NCBI GenBank assembly: GCA_947471505.1 | Contig: CANIWM010000013.1 | Location: forward strand, 1 to 64,000 | From: Chthoniobacteraceae bacterium | GTDB taxonomy: Bacteria > Verrucomicrobiota > Verrucomicrobiia > Chthoniobacterales > Chthoniobacteraceae | Length of the DNA: 64,000 nucleotides | Direction: 5' to 3' | Part shown: one piece after another, positions 1 through 7,463 of the stretch | How the letters are laid out: each line of letters begins with the position of its first letter | Position numbering within the stretch: position 1 is the first letter of the stretch | Position numbers and translations under genes: made by a program | The notes under the pieces: generated by a model | Database searches by the model: none | Told to the model about the DNA's origin: nothing | Seen by the model: only the letters and a program-made list of their open reading frames with translations

Positions 1-145
1 CCTAAAAACGGCAGTTGACCCCGTTTTTGAGGCCGAAAAATAGGGTATTTTACTCTGGAAATTGCCAACTGCGGAGCAGTTGAAAATCACTCACCCGTCC
101 AAGGCTCATTTTTCTCTGAAAATCCGTTCAACTGCCGTTTTTAGG
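1..145. repeat. Long intergenic inverted repeat
   Basis: The first 18 bases (CCTAAAAACGGCAGTTGA) recur as their exact reverse complement at 128-145, so the segment can fold into a long hairpin with a loop of about 110 nt. It lies downstream of the last gene of the respiratory cluster and contains no open gene. It may be a non-autonomous mobile hairpin or a transcript end structure; the sequence alone does not decide. Confidence 0.8.
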
Positions 146-273
146 TTGAACCGCAGATAAGCGCAAATCTCCGCAGATAACCGAGAAGTCAGCGCCTATT
201 TACTCACGAGAGAATGGTGTGGAACCCTTAGTGCCACAACATCTGCGTTGATTCGCGTTTATCTGCGGTTCAA
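146..273. repeat. Second inverted repeat, abutting the first
   Basis: The arms start TTGAACCGCAGATAAGCGCA on the left and end with the matching complement at 241-273; 29 of 33 arm bases pair. The repeat begins at the base after the first inverted repeat ends and stops 14 bp before the stop codon of the cytochrome oxidase subunit II gene. A related arm type (TGAACCGCAAAG) recurs in the tRNA array at 48109-48201, which suggests a dispersed repeat family. Confidence 0.8.
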
Positions 274-287
274 TCGCGGTGTTCGGC

Positions 288-1142
288 CTAGTGGTGCTCG
301 CCGTGGGCGGGGGCGGGCTGTTCGGCGGCGCGCTTTTTGAGGAGTTCGCGTTGGGCGGCGAAGATTTTCTGCGTGGCGTCTTGTTGGTCTTTGAACCAGA
401 CGTCGAAGTCTTTCTTTTCCTCGGAGGTGTAGTCGGCGCGCATCCCGAAGTGGCCGGCTCCGCAGAGCTGGGCGCAGATGATGTCCCATGCGCCGGTGGT
501 GATAGGGCGGAACCAGAGCGGGGCTTCGAGGCCGGGGGTGGCGTCTTGCTGGACGCGCATTTGCGGGAGGCAGAAGCCGTGGATGACGTCGCGGCTGCTG
601 ACGCGGATGACGGTGGCAAGCCCGTTTTGGAGGTGCATGTTGCTGGTGGCGATCATGTCGTCGGCGGAGTTGGGGTCGTTCGGGTCGATGCCGAGGTTGT
701 TGCCGTCGCCGACGAAGCGTGGGTTTTGTGCGCCGAACTTTTGGTCGGGCCCGGAGTAGTGGAAGAACCAGCCGAATTGGTAGCCGATGGCGCGGATGCG
801 GAGGGGGTTCTTTTCTTCGGTGGGGGCGTCGTTGACGCGCTTGCCCCAGAGCGGGATGGCGAAGCCGAGGAGGATGACGGCTTCGATGATGACGACGCTG
901 GCTTCGAGGTGGGTGGAGACGTGGTTGGTGACGCCGTGGTAGCTGGCCTTGGGGTTCTTGGACGCGCGGAAGCGCCAGACGGTGTAGAGGAAGTAGGTGA
1001 TCCAGCCGATGAAGAGGATGAACATGAACCAGTGGCAAAAGTTCAGCATGTGGTCGATCTCTTTGCCATGCTCGGAGTGGTTGGGCACGATGCCCATGAG
1101 CTTGTTGAGGTCGAACAGGTCGGTAAATGCGGCGAGCGTCAT
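288..1142 (-). CDS. coxB: Cytochrome c oxidase subunit II (CuA subunit)
   Basis: This 284-residue protein takes electrons from cytochrome c through its binuclear CuA centre and passes them to subunit I. Two N-terminal membrane segments (about residues 35-55 and 80-100) precede a periplasmic cupredoxin domain. The CuA ligands are visible: a His in VIHGFC near residue 185 and CAQLCGAGHFGM near 223-234, which supplies the CxxxCxxxHxxM set. The C-terminus is His-rich (PAPAHGEHH) and there is no fused haem domain. It is the last gene of the respiratory cluster. Subunit II usually comes first in cox operons, so its place after subunits I, III and IV is unusual. The family assignment is firm. Confidence 0.95.
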   Translation of the reverse strand: MTLAAFTDLFDLNKLMGIVPNHSEHGKEIDHMLNFCHWFMFILFIGWITYFLYTVWRFRASKNPKASYHGVTNHVSTHLEASVVIIEAVILLGFAIPLWGKRVNDAPTEEKNPLRIRAIGYQFGWFFHYSGPDQKFGAQNPRFVGDGNNLGIDPNDPNSADDMIATSNMHLQNGLATVIRVSSRDVIHGFCLPQMRVQQDATPGLEAPLWFRPITTGAWDIICAQLCGAGHFGMRADYTSEEKKDFDVWFKDQQDATQKIFAAQRELLKKRAAEQPAPAHGEHH

Positions 1143-1143
1143 A

Positions 1144-1365
1144 TCAGGCGTTGGAAGTGGTTGGTGCGGCTAGGGCTTTGCGCCATAGGAAAATTGCGGT
1201 GGCTGCGGTGGCGAGGAAGATGAAGCAGACGAGGGCGAGGAGGACCCAGAGGGTGGAGTTGGAGGCGTTGCGCAGGGTGGCATCATCGCTGCCCATGCAG
1301 ACGGCGCAGGCGGAGGCGCGGGTTTGGAGGGCGGCGAACGTGGTGAGTGCGAGGAGTGTGCGCAT
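1144..1365 (-). CDS. Small membrane protein of the oxidase cluster
   Basis: A 73-residue protein with a signal-like N-terminus, a CAVCMG motif near residues 20-25 and one strong membrane helix (about 39-61), followed by a short basic tail. It lies 1 bp upstream of coxB and 1 bp downstream of another tiny membrane gene, so it is almost certainly cotranscribed with them. No known family is recognised. The two nearby Cys could bind a metal or a haem edge, but the motif is CxxC without His, so it is not a c-type haem site. An accessory oxidase subunit or assembly factor is an inference from position only. Confidence 0.7.
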   Translation of the reverse strand: MRTLLALTTFAALQTRASACAVCMGSDDATLRNASNSTLWVLLALVCFIFLATAATAIFLWRKALAAPTTSNA

Positions 1366-1366
1366 A

Positions 1367-1549
1367 TTATACGAGGCTCTTGCTCCTTTTCATAAAGCGG
1401 ATGCCGTAGATGGGGAGGAGGGCTGCGATGGTGGCGAAGCCGTAGGTCATTTCACTGGTGCCGCTGTTTTCTACGTTCCACCACGCGACTCCGGCGCAGA
1501 GAAGGGCGCTGAGGAGGATGAAGAAGATGTGGAAGTATCGGAGCGACAT
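1367..1549 (-). CDS. Very small two-helix membrane protein
   Basis: A 60-residue protein made of two hydrophobic stretches (about residues 6-24 and 34-50) and a basic C-terminus (RFMKRSKSLV). It sits between the subunit IV gene and the 73-residue membrane gene with gaps of 1-9 bp. The tight spacing supports a real gene. No family is recognised. Tiny single- or double-helix subunits are common in bacterial haem-copper oxidases, so a structural accessory subunit is plausible. Confidence 0.65.
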   Translation of the reverse strand: MSLRYFHIFFILLSALLCAGVAWWNVENSGTSEMTYGFATIAALLPIYGIRFMKRSKSLV

Positions 1550-1558
1550 GGTGTGCGT

Positions 1559-1972
1559 TTAGTGGTGCCAGTGGACGCTGCCGGGGATAGGGTCCGAGTG
1601 GGCGAGGAGGAAGAGGAGGAAGAGCGCGGTGACAAAGAAGAAGGTGAAGAGGAGCGGACGCCAGATGACGGCTTTCTCTTGCTTCAAGTGCATGAACCAC
1701 GCGCCGACGAGGCAGACTTTGAACGTGGCGACGGTGAGGCCGATGACCATGTTGATGGCGGCTCCGTGGACGCCGATTTTGTTGAACGCCCAGATGAAGA
1801 CGGCGATTTTATCGAAATCGATGTAAGAAAGGCCGACGGTGATGGCGGTAAAGATGAAGAGGAGTGCGCCGATGATGAGATAGACCTTCACATGGGCAAA
1901 CATGCTCCCGTGTGCGGCGTCGTGGCCGTGGTCGTCGGCTTTATGGTCAACAGTTGCGGTGTGGTCGGACAT
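1559..1972 (-). CDS. Cytochrome c oxidase subunit IV
   Basis: A 137-residue protein with a His/Asp-rich N-terminus (HDHGHDAAHG type, residues 3-22) and three membrane helices (about 30-50, 70-95 and 105-125). The core resembles the prokaryotic caa3-type subunit IV family, including the WFMHLK segment after the second helix, a hallmark of that family. It follows the subunit III gene with a 6-bp gap. It probably stabilises subunits I and III and has no redox centre. The assignment rests on helix pattern, motif and position. Confidence 0.85.
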   Translation of the reverse strand: MSDHTATVDHKADDHGHDAAHGSMFAHVKVYLIIGALLFIFTAITVGLSYIDFDKIAVFIWAFNKIGVHGAAINMVIGLTVATFKVCLVGAWFMHLKQEKAVIWRPLLFTFFFVTALFLLFLLAHSDPIPGSVHWHH

Positions 1973-1978
1973 GGTGCG

Positions 1979-3109
1979 CTACAGGAGATAGAAGATTGGG
2001 AATACGAAGATCCAGATAAGGTCCACCAAGTGCCAGAAGAGGCCGGAGACTTCGATTCGGTTGCAGAGTTGCTCGGGGTTGGTGTGGAAGAGCTTCGCGC
2101 CGCCTTTGATGGGGAGCCAGAAGTAGATGAAGCAGATACAGCCCGCGAGGACGTGGGCACCGTGGAGGCCGGTGATCATGAAGTAGGTGGCCAAGTAGGT
2201 GTTGAGCTTGGGGACGAGCGGGCCGTGGCCGTGGTTGAGGTCGCGCTTGTCGAGCGTTCCTTTGCCGTGTTCGACGGGCACTTGTGGGACTGGCCAGAAG
2301 TGGGCTTTGTCGTTTTCGGGGTTGTAAGGGTTGGCGTTCTCGGCATCGATGGCGTGAAGCTCGATAGTGTTCATCCGGTGAAGGATTTCGGCTTTCTTGG
2401 CTGGGTCGATGTGCTCTTTGTTCAGCTCTGCAATGTCGGCGTCGCGGACGACGATTCCTTTGAGGGTGACTTCGCGGGTGTGGAGAAGCTTGGCTTTCTT
2501 GGCGGGGTCTTTTTCGTCTTTGCCGAGGGCTATGACGGCATCGAGGTTTGCCTCTGGGACAAACGGGACGCTGGCGGAGGTCATCGCATCCTTGTCGTGG
2601 TCGGTGTCGAGATGCCCACCGATGAAGAGGCGTGGATAGCCTTTGCGGGCCTGGTGCCCATCAATGAGTTTGCCGTCTTGCTCGTGGGCTTCATTGCCGA
2701 GGAGTGGCTCGTATTTGTGGGCAGCTTCTTTTTGGACGTAGGCACCGAAGTGCTTGAACTTCGCGGGCCACTCGTAGGAGAGCTTGATCGTTAAGAAGAG
2801 CAATCCGCACATGAATGTGATGAAGAGCCACACTTTGTACATCCTCAGGTTCCGCATCTTGAGCGACTCCCACGCGAGGATGACGGTCACGGACGATGCG
2901 ATGAGCACGAAGGTGTTGAACGTGCCGACTGGGACGTTGAGCCAGCCTTTTGGCCACATGCCTGGGTCTGCGCCGAGGCGCATGAAGATGTAGCCGGCGA
3001 AGAGACCGCCGAAGAGCATGACTTCGGAGGCGAGGAAGAGCCAGATGCCGAGCTTTGGATTCGCGAGGCCCGTATCGGGACGAGGCCGGACTGTGTATGG
3101 GATTTCCAT
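1979..3109 (-). CDS. coxC: Cytochrome c oxidase subunit III with large hydrophilic insertion
   Basis: A 376-residue subunit III, where the heme-copper family norm is about 200-290. The N-terminal part (LASEVMLFGGLFAGY, residues 26-40) and the C-terminal part (ITGLHGAHVLAG, FWHLVDLIWIFVFPI) are typical. Between them, residues about 120-300 form a charged, helix-free insertion containing two related units, DPAKKAKLLHTREV and DPAKKAEILHRMNT. The insertion falls in the loop between two membrane helices and would project from the membrane. The gene lies 7 bp after coxA. The core family is certain; the role of the insertion is unknown. Confidence 0.9.
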   Translation of the reverse strand: MEIPYTVRPRPDTGLANPKLGIWLFLASEVMLFGGLFAGYIFMRLGADPGMWPKGWLNVPVGTFNTFVLIASSVTVILAWESLKMRNLRMYKVWLFITFMCGLLFLTIKLSYEWPAKFKHFGAYVQKEAAHKYEPLLGNEAHEQDGKLIDGHQARKGYPRLFIGGHLDTDHDKDAMTSASVPFVPEANLDAVIALGKDEKDPAKKAKLLHTREVTLKGIVVRDADIAELNKEHIDPAKKAEILHRMNTIELHAIDAENANPYNPENDKAHFWPVPQVPVEHGKGTLDKRDLNHGHGPLVPKLNTYLATYFMITGLHGAHVLAGCICFIYFWLPIKGGAKLFHTNPEQLCNRIEVSGLFWHLVDLIWIFVFPIFYLL

Positions 3110-3116
3110 GTTTTCT

Positions 3117-5030
3117 TTAGTGTGCTGGCGGCGGCGGCGTGCCCGCTGGCGGCTCGGTTTGCGGTGTGAAGTCTTTTTCGGCTCCGGGGACGCTGTATTC
3201 GTAGGCGGCGCGATAGACGACGATGGGCTTTATGAAATTGCCGTGCGGCGGTGGAGTTGGGGTGTCCCACTCGACGGTGGTGGCGTTCCACGGGTTGTCG
3301 TTGGGGATTTTCTTCCCACGGAAGATGCTGTAGCAGAAGTTGAAGATGAAGACGAGCTGGAACAAGCCGAGCATCCACGCTCCGAAGGAAACCGTGTGGT
3401 TCATGTCGAGATACTTCTGAGGGACGGTGTTGGCGTAGGTGATGCCGCCATCCCACCAGCGGCGATGCACACCAGCCATGCCTTGCAGGAACATCGGGAA
3501 GAAGAGCACGTTGATGAAGACGAGCGACCCCCAGAAGTGAACTTTCCCCAAGAACTCGCTCATAAAGCGGCCCGTCGCTTTGGGATACCAATGATAGCAC
3601 CCTGCGAAGATGGCGAAGATAGTGCCCGGCGCGACGACGTAGTGGAAATGCGCGATGACGTAATACGTATCGTGCATGAAGAGGTCGATGGCGTTGAAGG
3701 CGAGCGGGATGCCGGTGAGGCCGCCGATTCCGAACATCGGCAGGAAGGCGGTGGCAAAGAGCATCGGGGTATTAAATCGGATCGATCCTCCCCATAGCGA
3801 TAGGAGCAGTGCCGTGAGCAAAATGACCGACGGTACGGAAATCATGATCGTTGTCGTCTGGAAAAAGGCGGACACTTTCGGCCCCATGCCCGTCATATAC
3901 ATGTGGTGCGCCCACACGATGAACGACAGGAACGCCAGCACGAACAGCGCGCCGACCATGGCCTTGTAGCCCCAGATGGGTTTGCGGGTGTTGCAGGCGA
4001 TGATCTCGGTAATCATGCCGATACCCGGCAAGATGAGCACATAGACCTCCGGATGCGCGAGGAACCAAAAGAGATGCTGCCACAGAATCGGCGAGCCGCC
4101 GCCAGAGTATTGGGGTACGAGCCCAGCGGCGGTACCTCCTTGCGTGACGACGAGGCCGGTCGGCTGGAAGAACGAGGAGCCGAACACGCGGTCGAACAGA
4201 TTCATCACGGCTGCGGATTCGAGCGGCGGAAAGGCCAGCAGGAGCAGGTAGGCGGTAATGAACTGCGCCCAGCAGAAGAACGGAAGGCGCCCCCAAGTCA
4301 TGCCCGGTGCGCGGAGCTGGACGATGGTGGTGATGAAGTTAATCGATCCGAGCAGGGAGCCAGTGATGTTAAATACCATGCCGAGCAGCCAGAGCGTGCC
4401 GCCATTGGTCCACACGCCGAGCAGATCGCCGTAGGCATCGACACTGCCGGGAAGGTCGGCGATGCCTGCGAGCGGCGGGTAATTGGTCCAGCCCGACTTC
4501 GCGGCACTGCCGGGGACGAAGAAGCTCGCCACCATGAAAATACAACTGACGAAGAAGCTCCAGAAGCTCGCCATGTTCAGGCGAGGGAAGGCCATATCCA
4601 CCGCGCCGATTTGGAGCGGCATGACGAAGTTACCGAAGCCCGCCATCGCGATTGGCACGATGCCGAAGAACACCATGATGGTGCCGTGCATGGCTCCAAA
4701 GACGTTGTAGCCTTGCGAAGAGAGCGTGTAGCCTTTGACTCCGTCCTTCACGACTTCGACGAATACGTTGTCGCCGAAGATCGTGTGCATCAAGCTCCCG
4801 AGCGTGCCCGGCAGCGGCGTGGCACCGCCTTGGGCGATGGTCCAGCGCATGAGCATCATGAGGCAGAACCCGAAGAACAGGAACGCGAGTCCTGTGACGG
4901 TGTACTGCATTCCGATGACTTTGTGGTCGGTCGAGAAGACCCACTTGCGCCAAAAGCCTAGCTCGTGGTGGTCGTCGTGACCGTGGTCGTCGTGATGCCC
5001 GTGGGCGTCATGCGCGTGATCGTGAGCCAT
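3117..5030 (-). CDS. coxA: Cytochrome c oxidase subunit I (aa3-type)
   Basis: A 637-residue catalytic subunit with twelve predicted helices. It holds all the expected ligands: the low-spin haem His in GAMHGTIM, the HPEVY motif with the CuB His and its cross-linked Tyr, the HH pair in WAHHMY, and the high-spin and low-spin haem His residues in IAHFHYV. This is the A-family pattern, so it should reduce O2 and pump protons. The N-terminal 24 residues are very rich in His and Asp (MAHDHAHDAHGHHDDHG), and the C-terminus is Pro-rich. It follows the small cytochrome c gene with a 12-bp gap. The assignment is firm. Confidence 0.97.
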   Translation of the reverse strand: MAHDHAHDAHGHHDDHGHDDHHELGFWRKWVFSTDHKVIGMQYTVTGLAFLFFGFCLMMLMRWTIAQGGATPLPGTLGSLMHTIFGDNVFVEVVKDGVKGYTLSSQGYNVFGAMHGTIMVFFGIVPIAMAGFGNFVMPLQIGAVDMAFPRLNMASFWSFFVSCIFMVASFFVPGSAAKSGWTNYPPLAGIADLPGSVDAYGDLLGVWTNGGTLWLLGMVFNITGSLLGSINFITTIVQLRAPGMTWGRLPFFCWAQFITAYLLLLAFPPLESAAVMNLFDRVFGSSFFQPTGLVVTQGGTAAGLVPQYSGGGSPILWQHLFWFLAHPEVYVLILPGIGMITEIIACNTRKPIWGYKAMVGALFVLAFLSFIVWAHHMYMTGMGPKVSAFFQTTTIMISVPSVILLTALLLSLWGGSIRFNTPMLFATAFLPMFGIGGLTGIPLAFNAIDLFMHDTYYVIAHFHYVVAPGTIFAIFAGCYHWYPKATGRFMSEFLGKVHFWGSLVFINVLFFPMFLQGMAGVHRRWWDGGITYANTVPQKYLDMNHTVSFGAWMLGLFQLVFIFNFCYSIFRGKKIPNDNPWNATTVEWDTPTPPPHGNFIKPIVVYRAAYEYSVPGAEKDFTPQTEPPAGTPPPPAH

Positions 5031-5042
5031 AGTTTTATAGAG

Positions 5043-5531
5043 TTACTTTGCGGGGGCGGCACCTTTGGCCGGAAATGCTTTGAGTTCTGCTTCCGTCCAC
5101 TGCGTCGTGCGAGCGGCGAATTCTTTGCGGACTTCGGCGACGAACTCAGGCGTGACGGCCTCTTTGATTTCGTTGCCGAAATTGGTGCGGACGTAGTTGA
5201 TCACGTCGGCGATGTTTTTGTCGTCTTTCAAAATGGGGAAGGTCAGTTCGGGCTGGGGCATTCCGGTCGCATAGACTTTGCCGTCGATGGTGATGACGCC
5301 CGAGATTCCTTTCAGCACGATTGCCACGACCCGCCGGGCGTCACCGGTGACGTATTCCGTTTTTGAGAGCGGAGGAAATGCGCCGGGGATGCCTTGGCCG
5401 GTAAGTTGATGGCAGGCCATGCAGGTCTGTAAATAGACCATCTTTCCACGGTCGGCGGAGACTTTGATGTCCTCCTGCGCGAATGCAGCGGTCGAAACGG
5501 TAAGAGCGAGGGCGAAGATGATGTTTTTCAT
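5043..5531 (-). CDS. Exported monohaem cytochrome c
   Basis: A 162-residue protein starting MKNIIFALALTV, a clear signal peptide ending near AFA-QED. The start at 5531 is preferred over an upstream frame extension because the extension overlaps the preceding gene and lacks a signal sequence. One haem site, CMACHQ, is followed by a typical class I cytochrome domain with a distal TGMP methionine. It is closely related to the second domain of the adjacent dihaem protein (both carry YVTGD, LKGI and NYVR motifs), so the two probably arose by duplication. It is a likely electron carrier to CuA. Confidence 0.88.
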   Translation of the reverse strand: MKNIIFALALTVSTAAFAQEDIKVSADRGKMVYLQTCMACHQLTGQGIPGAFPPLSKTEYVTGDARRVVAIVLKGISGVITIDGKVYATGMPQPELTFPILKDDKNIADVINYVRTNFGNEIKEAVTPEFVAEVRKEFAARTTQWTEAELKAFPAKGAAPAK

Positions 5532-5541
5532 GATGGCGATG

Positions 5542-6765
5542 CTATTTGGCTGCGGGGAAGTTGAGAAGGTCTGCCTCGGTCCATTGGTCGGCCTTGGTTT
5601 CAAATTCTTTGCGGACTTTCGTGACGAAGTCCGGCGTGATGATGGGCTCGGGTTTGTTGCCCCAGTTGCTGCGGACGTAGTTCAAAACGTCGGCCACGTT
5701 TTTGTCGTTGGCGAGGACGGGAAATGTCAGCGATGGGTTTGGCATTCCGGTGGCGAAAACGGCGTTACCGACTTTGATCGGGCCGACGATTCCTTTGAGG
5801 ACAATGGCCGTGAGGCGACGTGTGTCGCCCGTGACGTAATCCGTTCCGATGAGCGGCGGAAATGCGCCGGGGACGCCGGCGCCGGTGAGTTGGTGGCAAG
5901 CCATGCACGACTGCATATAGACGTTCTTGCCGTTCGCGACGGAGGCGGCGAGGTCGTACGTTTCTGTGACTGGTGCGGGCGCTGGTGAAGCGGCAGGAGG
6001 CGTAGTCGGCTTCGCATCTGCGGACGGTGCGGCTGCGGGCTTTGCAGCAGGAGCAGCGGCAGGCGCTCCGGCGTCGAGCTGGTCGGCTACGGGGATGGCC
6101 TTGATCTCAGCTTCGGTGTAAGGCCCGACTTTATCGGCAAATGCTTTCTTGGCGGCAATTACTTGCGCTTCGGTGACTTCGCCAGCTTTGTTGCCCCATG
6201 CTTGGCGGACGTAAGTGAGGACGCCTGCGAGTTCACGCGGCTTCATTTGCGCGCCAAAGCCCTGCATCGCGGGACTGTTGAAAGTGTTGCCTTTGACGTT
6301 GATGGGGCCGTTCAAACCACGAAGCAAAATAGCGAGTGCGCGCTTCTCGCTGGCTTCGCTGCCGTCCACCCATTCGGAACCTGCGAGCGGCGGGACTGCG
6401 CCGGGCTGCCCTACGCCGGTCGGCTGATGGCAGACTGCGCAGTTGCGGCTGTAAATCTTTTCGCCGAGTGCGACGAGCGGGAGTTCCTCCGCCGCGCCAC
6501 CCGCGCCGCCGGATGCGGGAAGCGGGAAAAACGCCGCAGGGTTACTCTCGTATTCGTTGTAAACCGACGCGCTGAACCCGCCGTGAAACATCCCCACATA
6601 CACGCCTGCCCAGCAGAGCGTCGCTGCGGTGAGTACGCCGAGCCACATTGGGATGGGCATGGTGCCCGCCTGCGGCTCCGCGTGTTCGCGGGCGATGGCG
6701 GCGTGGACTTCGGTAATGTCCGCTGTTTCGCGGTAATCAATACGTTCTTCGTTCGGCTGGCTCAT
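5542..6765 (-). CDS. Membrane-anchored dihaem cytochrome c (CcoP-like position)
   Basis: A 407-residue protein with one membrane helix (about 42-62), then two cytochrome c domains with haem sites CAVCHQ and CMACHQ. The domains are joined by a roughly 50-residue Ala/Pro-rich linker. It overlaps the start of the CcoO-like gene by 4 bp, which fits translational coupling. In cbb3 oxidases the third subunit (CcoP) is also a membrane-anchored dihaem cytochrome, and the neighbours are CcoN- and CcoO-like, so it probably plays that part here. The second domain closely matches the downstream monohaem cytochrome. Confidence 0.85.
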   Translation of the reverse strand: MSQPNEERIDYRETADITEVHAAIAREHAEPQAGTMPIPMWLGVLTAATLCWAGVYVGMFHGGFSASVYNEYESNPAAFFPLPASGGAGGAAEELPLVALGEKIYSRNCAVCHQPTGVGQPGAVPPLAGSEWVDGSEASEKRALAILLRGLNGPINVKGNTFNSPAMQGFGAQMKPRELAGVLTYVRQAWGNKAGEVTEAQVIAAKKAFADKVGPYTEAEIKAIPVADQLDAGAPAAAPAAKPAAAPSADAKPTTPPAASPAPAPVTETYDLAASVANGKNVYMQSCMACHQLTGAGVPGAFPPLIGTDYVTGDTRRLTAIVLKGIVGPIKVGNAVFATGMPNPSLTFPVLANDKNVADVLNYVRSNWGNKPEPIITPDFVTKVRKEFETKADQWTEADLLNFPAAK

Positions 6766-7463
6766 TTCTTTGCCTCCTTAGATTTGGCGACCGGTGCTTC
6801 TTTCAGCTCGTGGCTGCGGTCTAGCGAAAGGAGATACGCTGCGAGGTTGCGAGCGGCTGCAGTGGGCAGCCATTGTTTTTTGCCTTCCACGGCGACGGCG
6901 TCGGGCGAGACACCGGCTCCGATGTCGTGCTTCTCGAAAAGGCCGGGGTTCGACGGGCAGTTCGACGCTTCGGTGCGTGCCCGTGGATTAAAGAGGTGTT
7001 TGTAGATGAACGCTGCATCGCGAACGGCAGGTTTGGTCGGGTCGTTTGGTTGTTCGTTCCTCCAAAAGCGTTTTCCTTCGGAGTCGCGCCAGCCGTAGTT
7101 CCCGAGGTCCGGGCCCATGCGGGTCGCGCCGAGCAGCGGGGTGTCGTTGTAGATGAAATCGCGCGCTACCGTGCGGCGAGCGCCCCAGCCGCGTTCAATG
7201 TCGGGGCCAAACTGCGGGTCGCGGATGTCCTGCGTGTGGCAGTAGTAACAGCCGTTCTCCACATAGATGCGTTCGCCGTGGCGATGGCCGAGGCTGTGCT
7301 CGATCTTCACAGGATACATGTCGCTCGGTGAGTTCTGCCCTTCTTCCCAAACGATTTGCGGCTGGAGCCCGCTGAGTTGGCTATTGGGCAGCAGGACCAT
7401 CACGCTAGTCGAGACGAGGAATGCGCCGAAGATGCCGGTGAAAAGTGTGCTCGGTTTATCCAT
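6762..7463 (-). CDS. CcoO/FixO-like monohaem cytochrome c subunit
   Basis: A 233-residue protein with an N-terminal membrane helix (about 10-27) and one haem site, GCYYCHTQ, in the context typical of the cbb3 oxidase second subunit (IYVENGCYYCH, GPDLGNYG). FixO-family proteins normally pass electrons from CcoP to CcoN. The gene starts immediately after the CcoN-like stop codon. Because that CcoN-like partner lacks its metal ligands, this protein may work in electron relay between complex III and the aa3 oxidase instead of in O2 reduction. The family call is good; the role is inferred. Confidence 0.85.
   Translation of the reverse strand: MDKPSTLFTGIFGAFLVSTSVMVLLPNSQLSGLQPQIVWEEGQNSPSDMYPVKIEHSLGHRHGERIYVENGCYYCHTQDIRDPQFGPDIERGWGARRTVARDFIYNDTPLLGATRMGPDLGNYGWRDSEGKRFWRNEQPNDPTKPAVRDAAFIYKHLFNPRARTEASNCPSNPGLFEKHDIGAGVSPDAVAVEGKKQWLPTAAARNLAAYLLSLDRSHELKEAPVAKSKEAKK

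Noticed and set aside
1127-2794. 555-residue plus-strand frame antisense to the cox genes
   Set aside because: It runs exactly opposite well-identified oxidase genes. Its Asp/Glu/Val-rich composition is the usual shadow of high-GC coding DNA.
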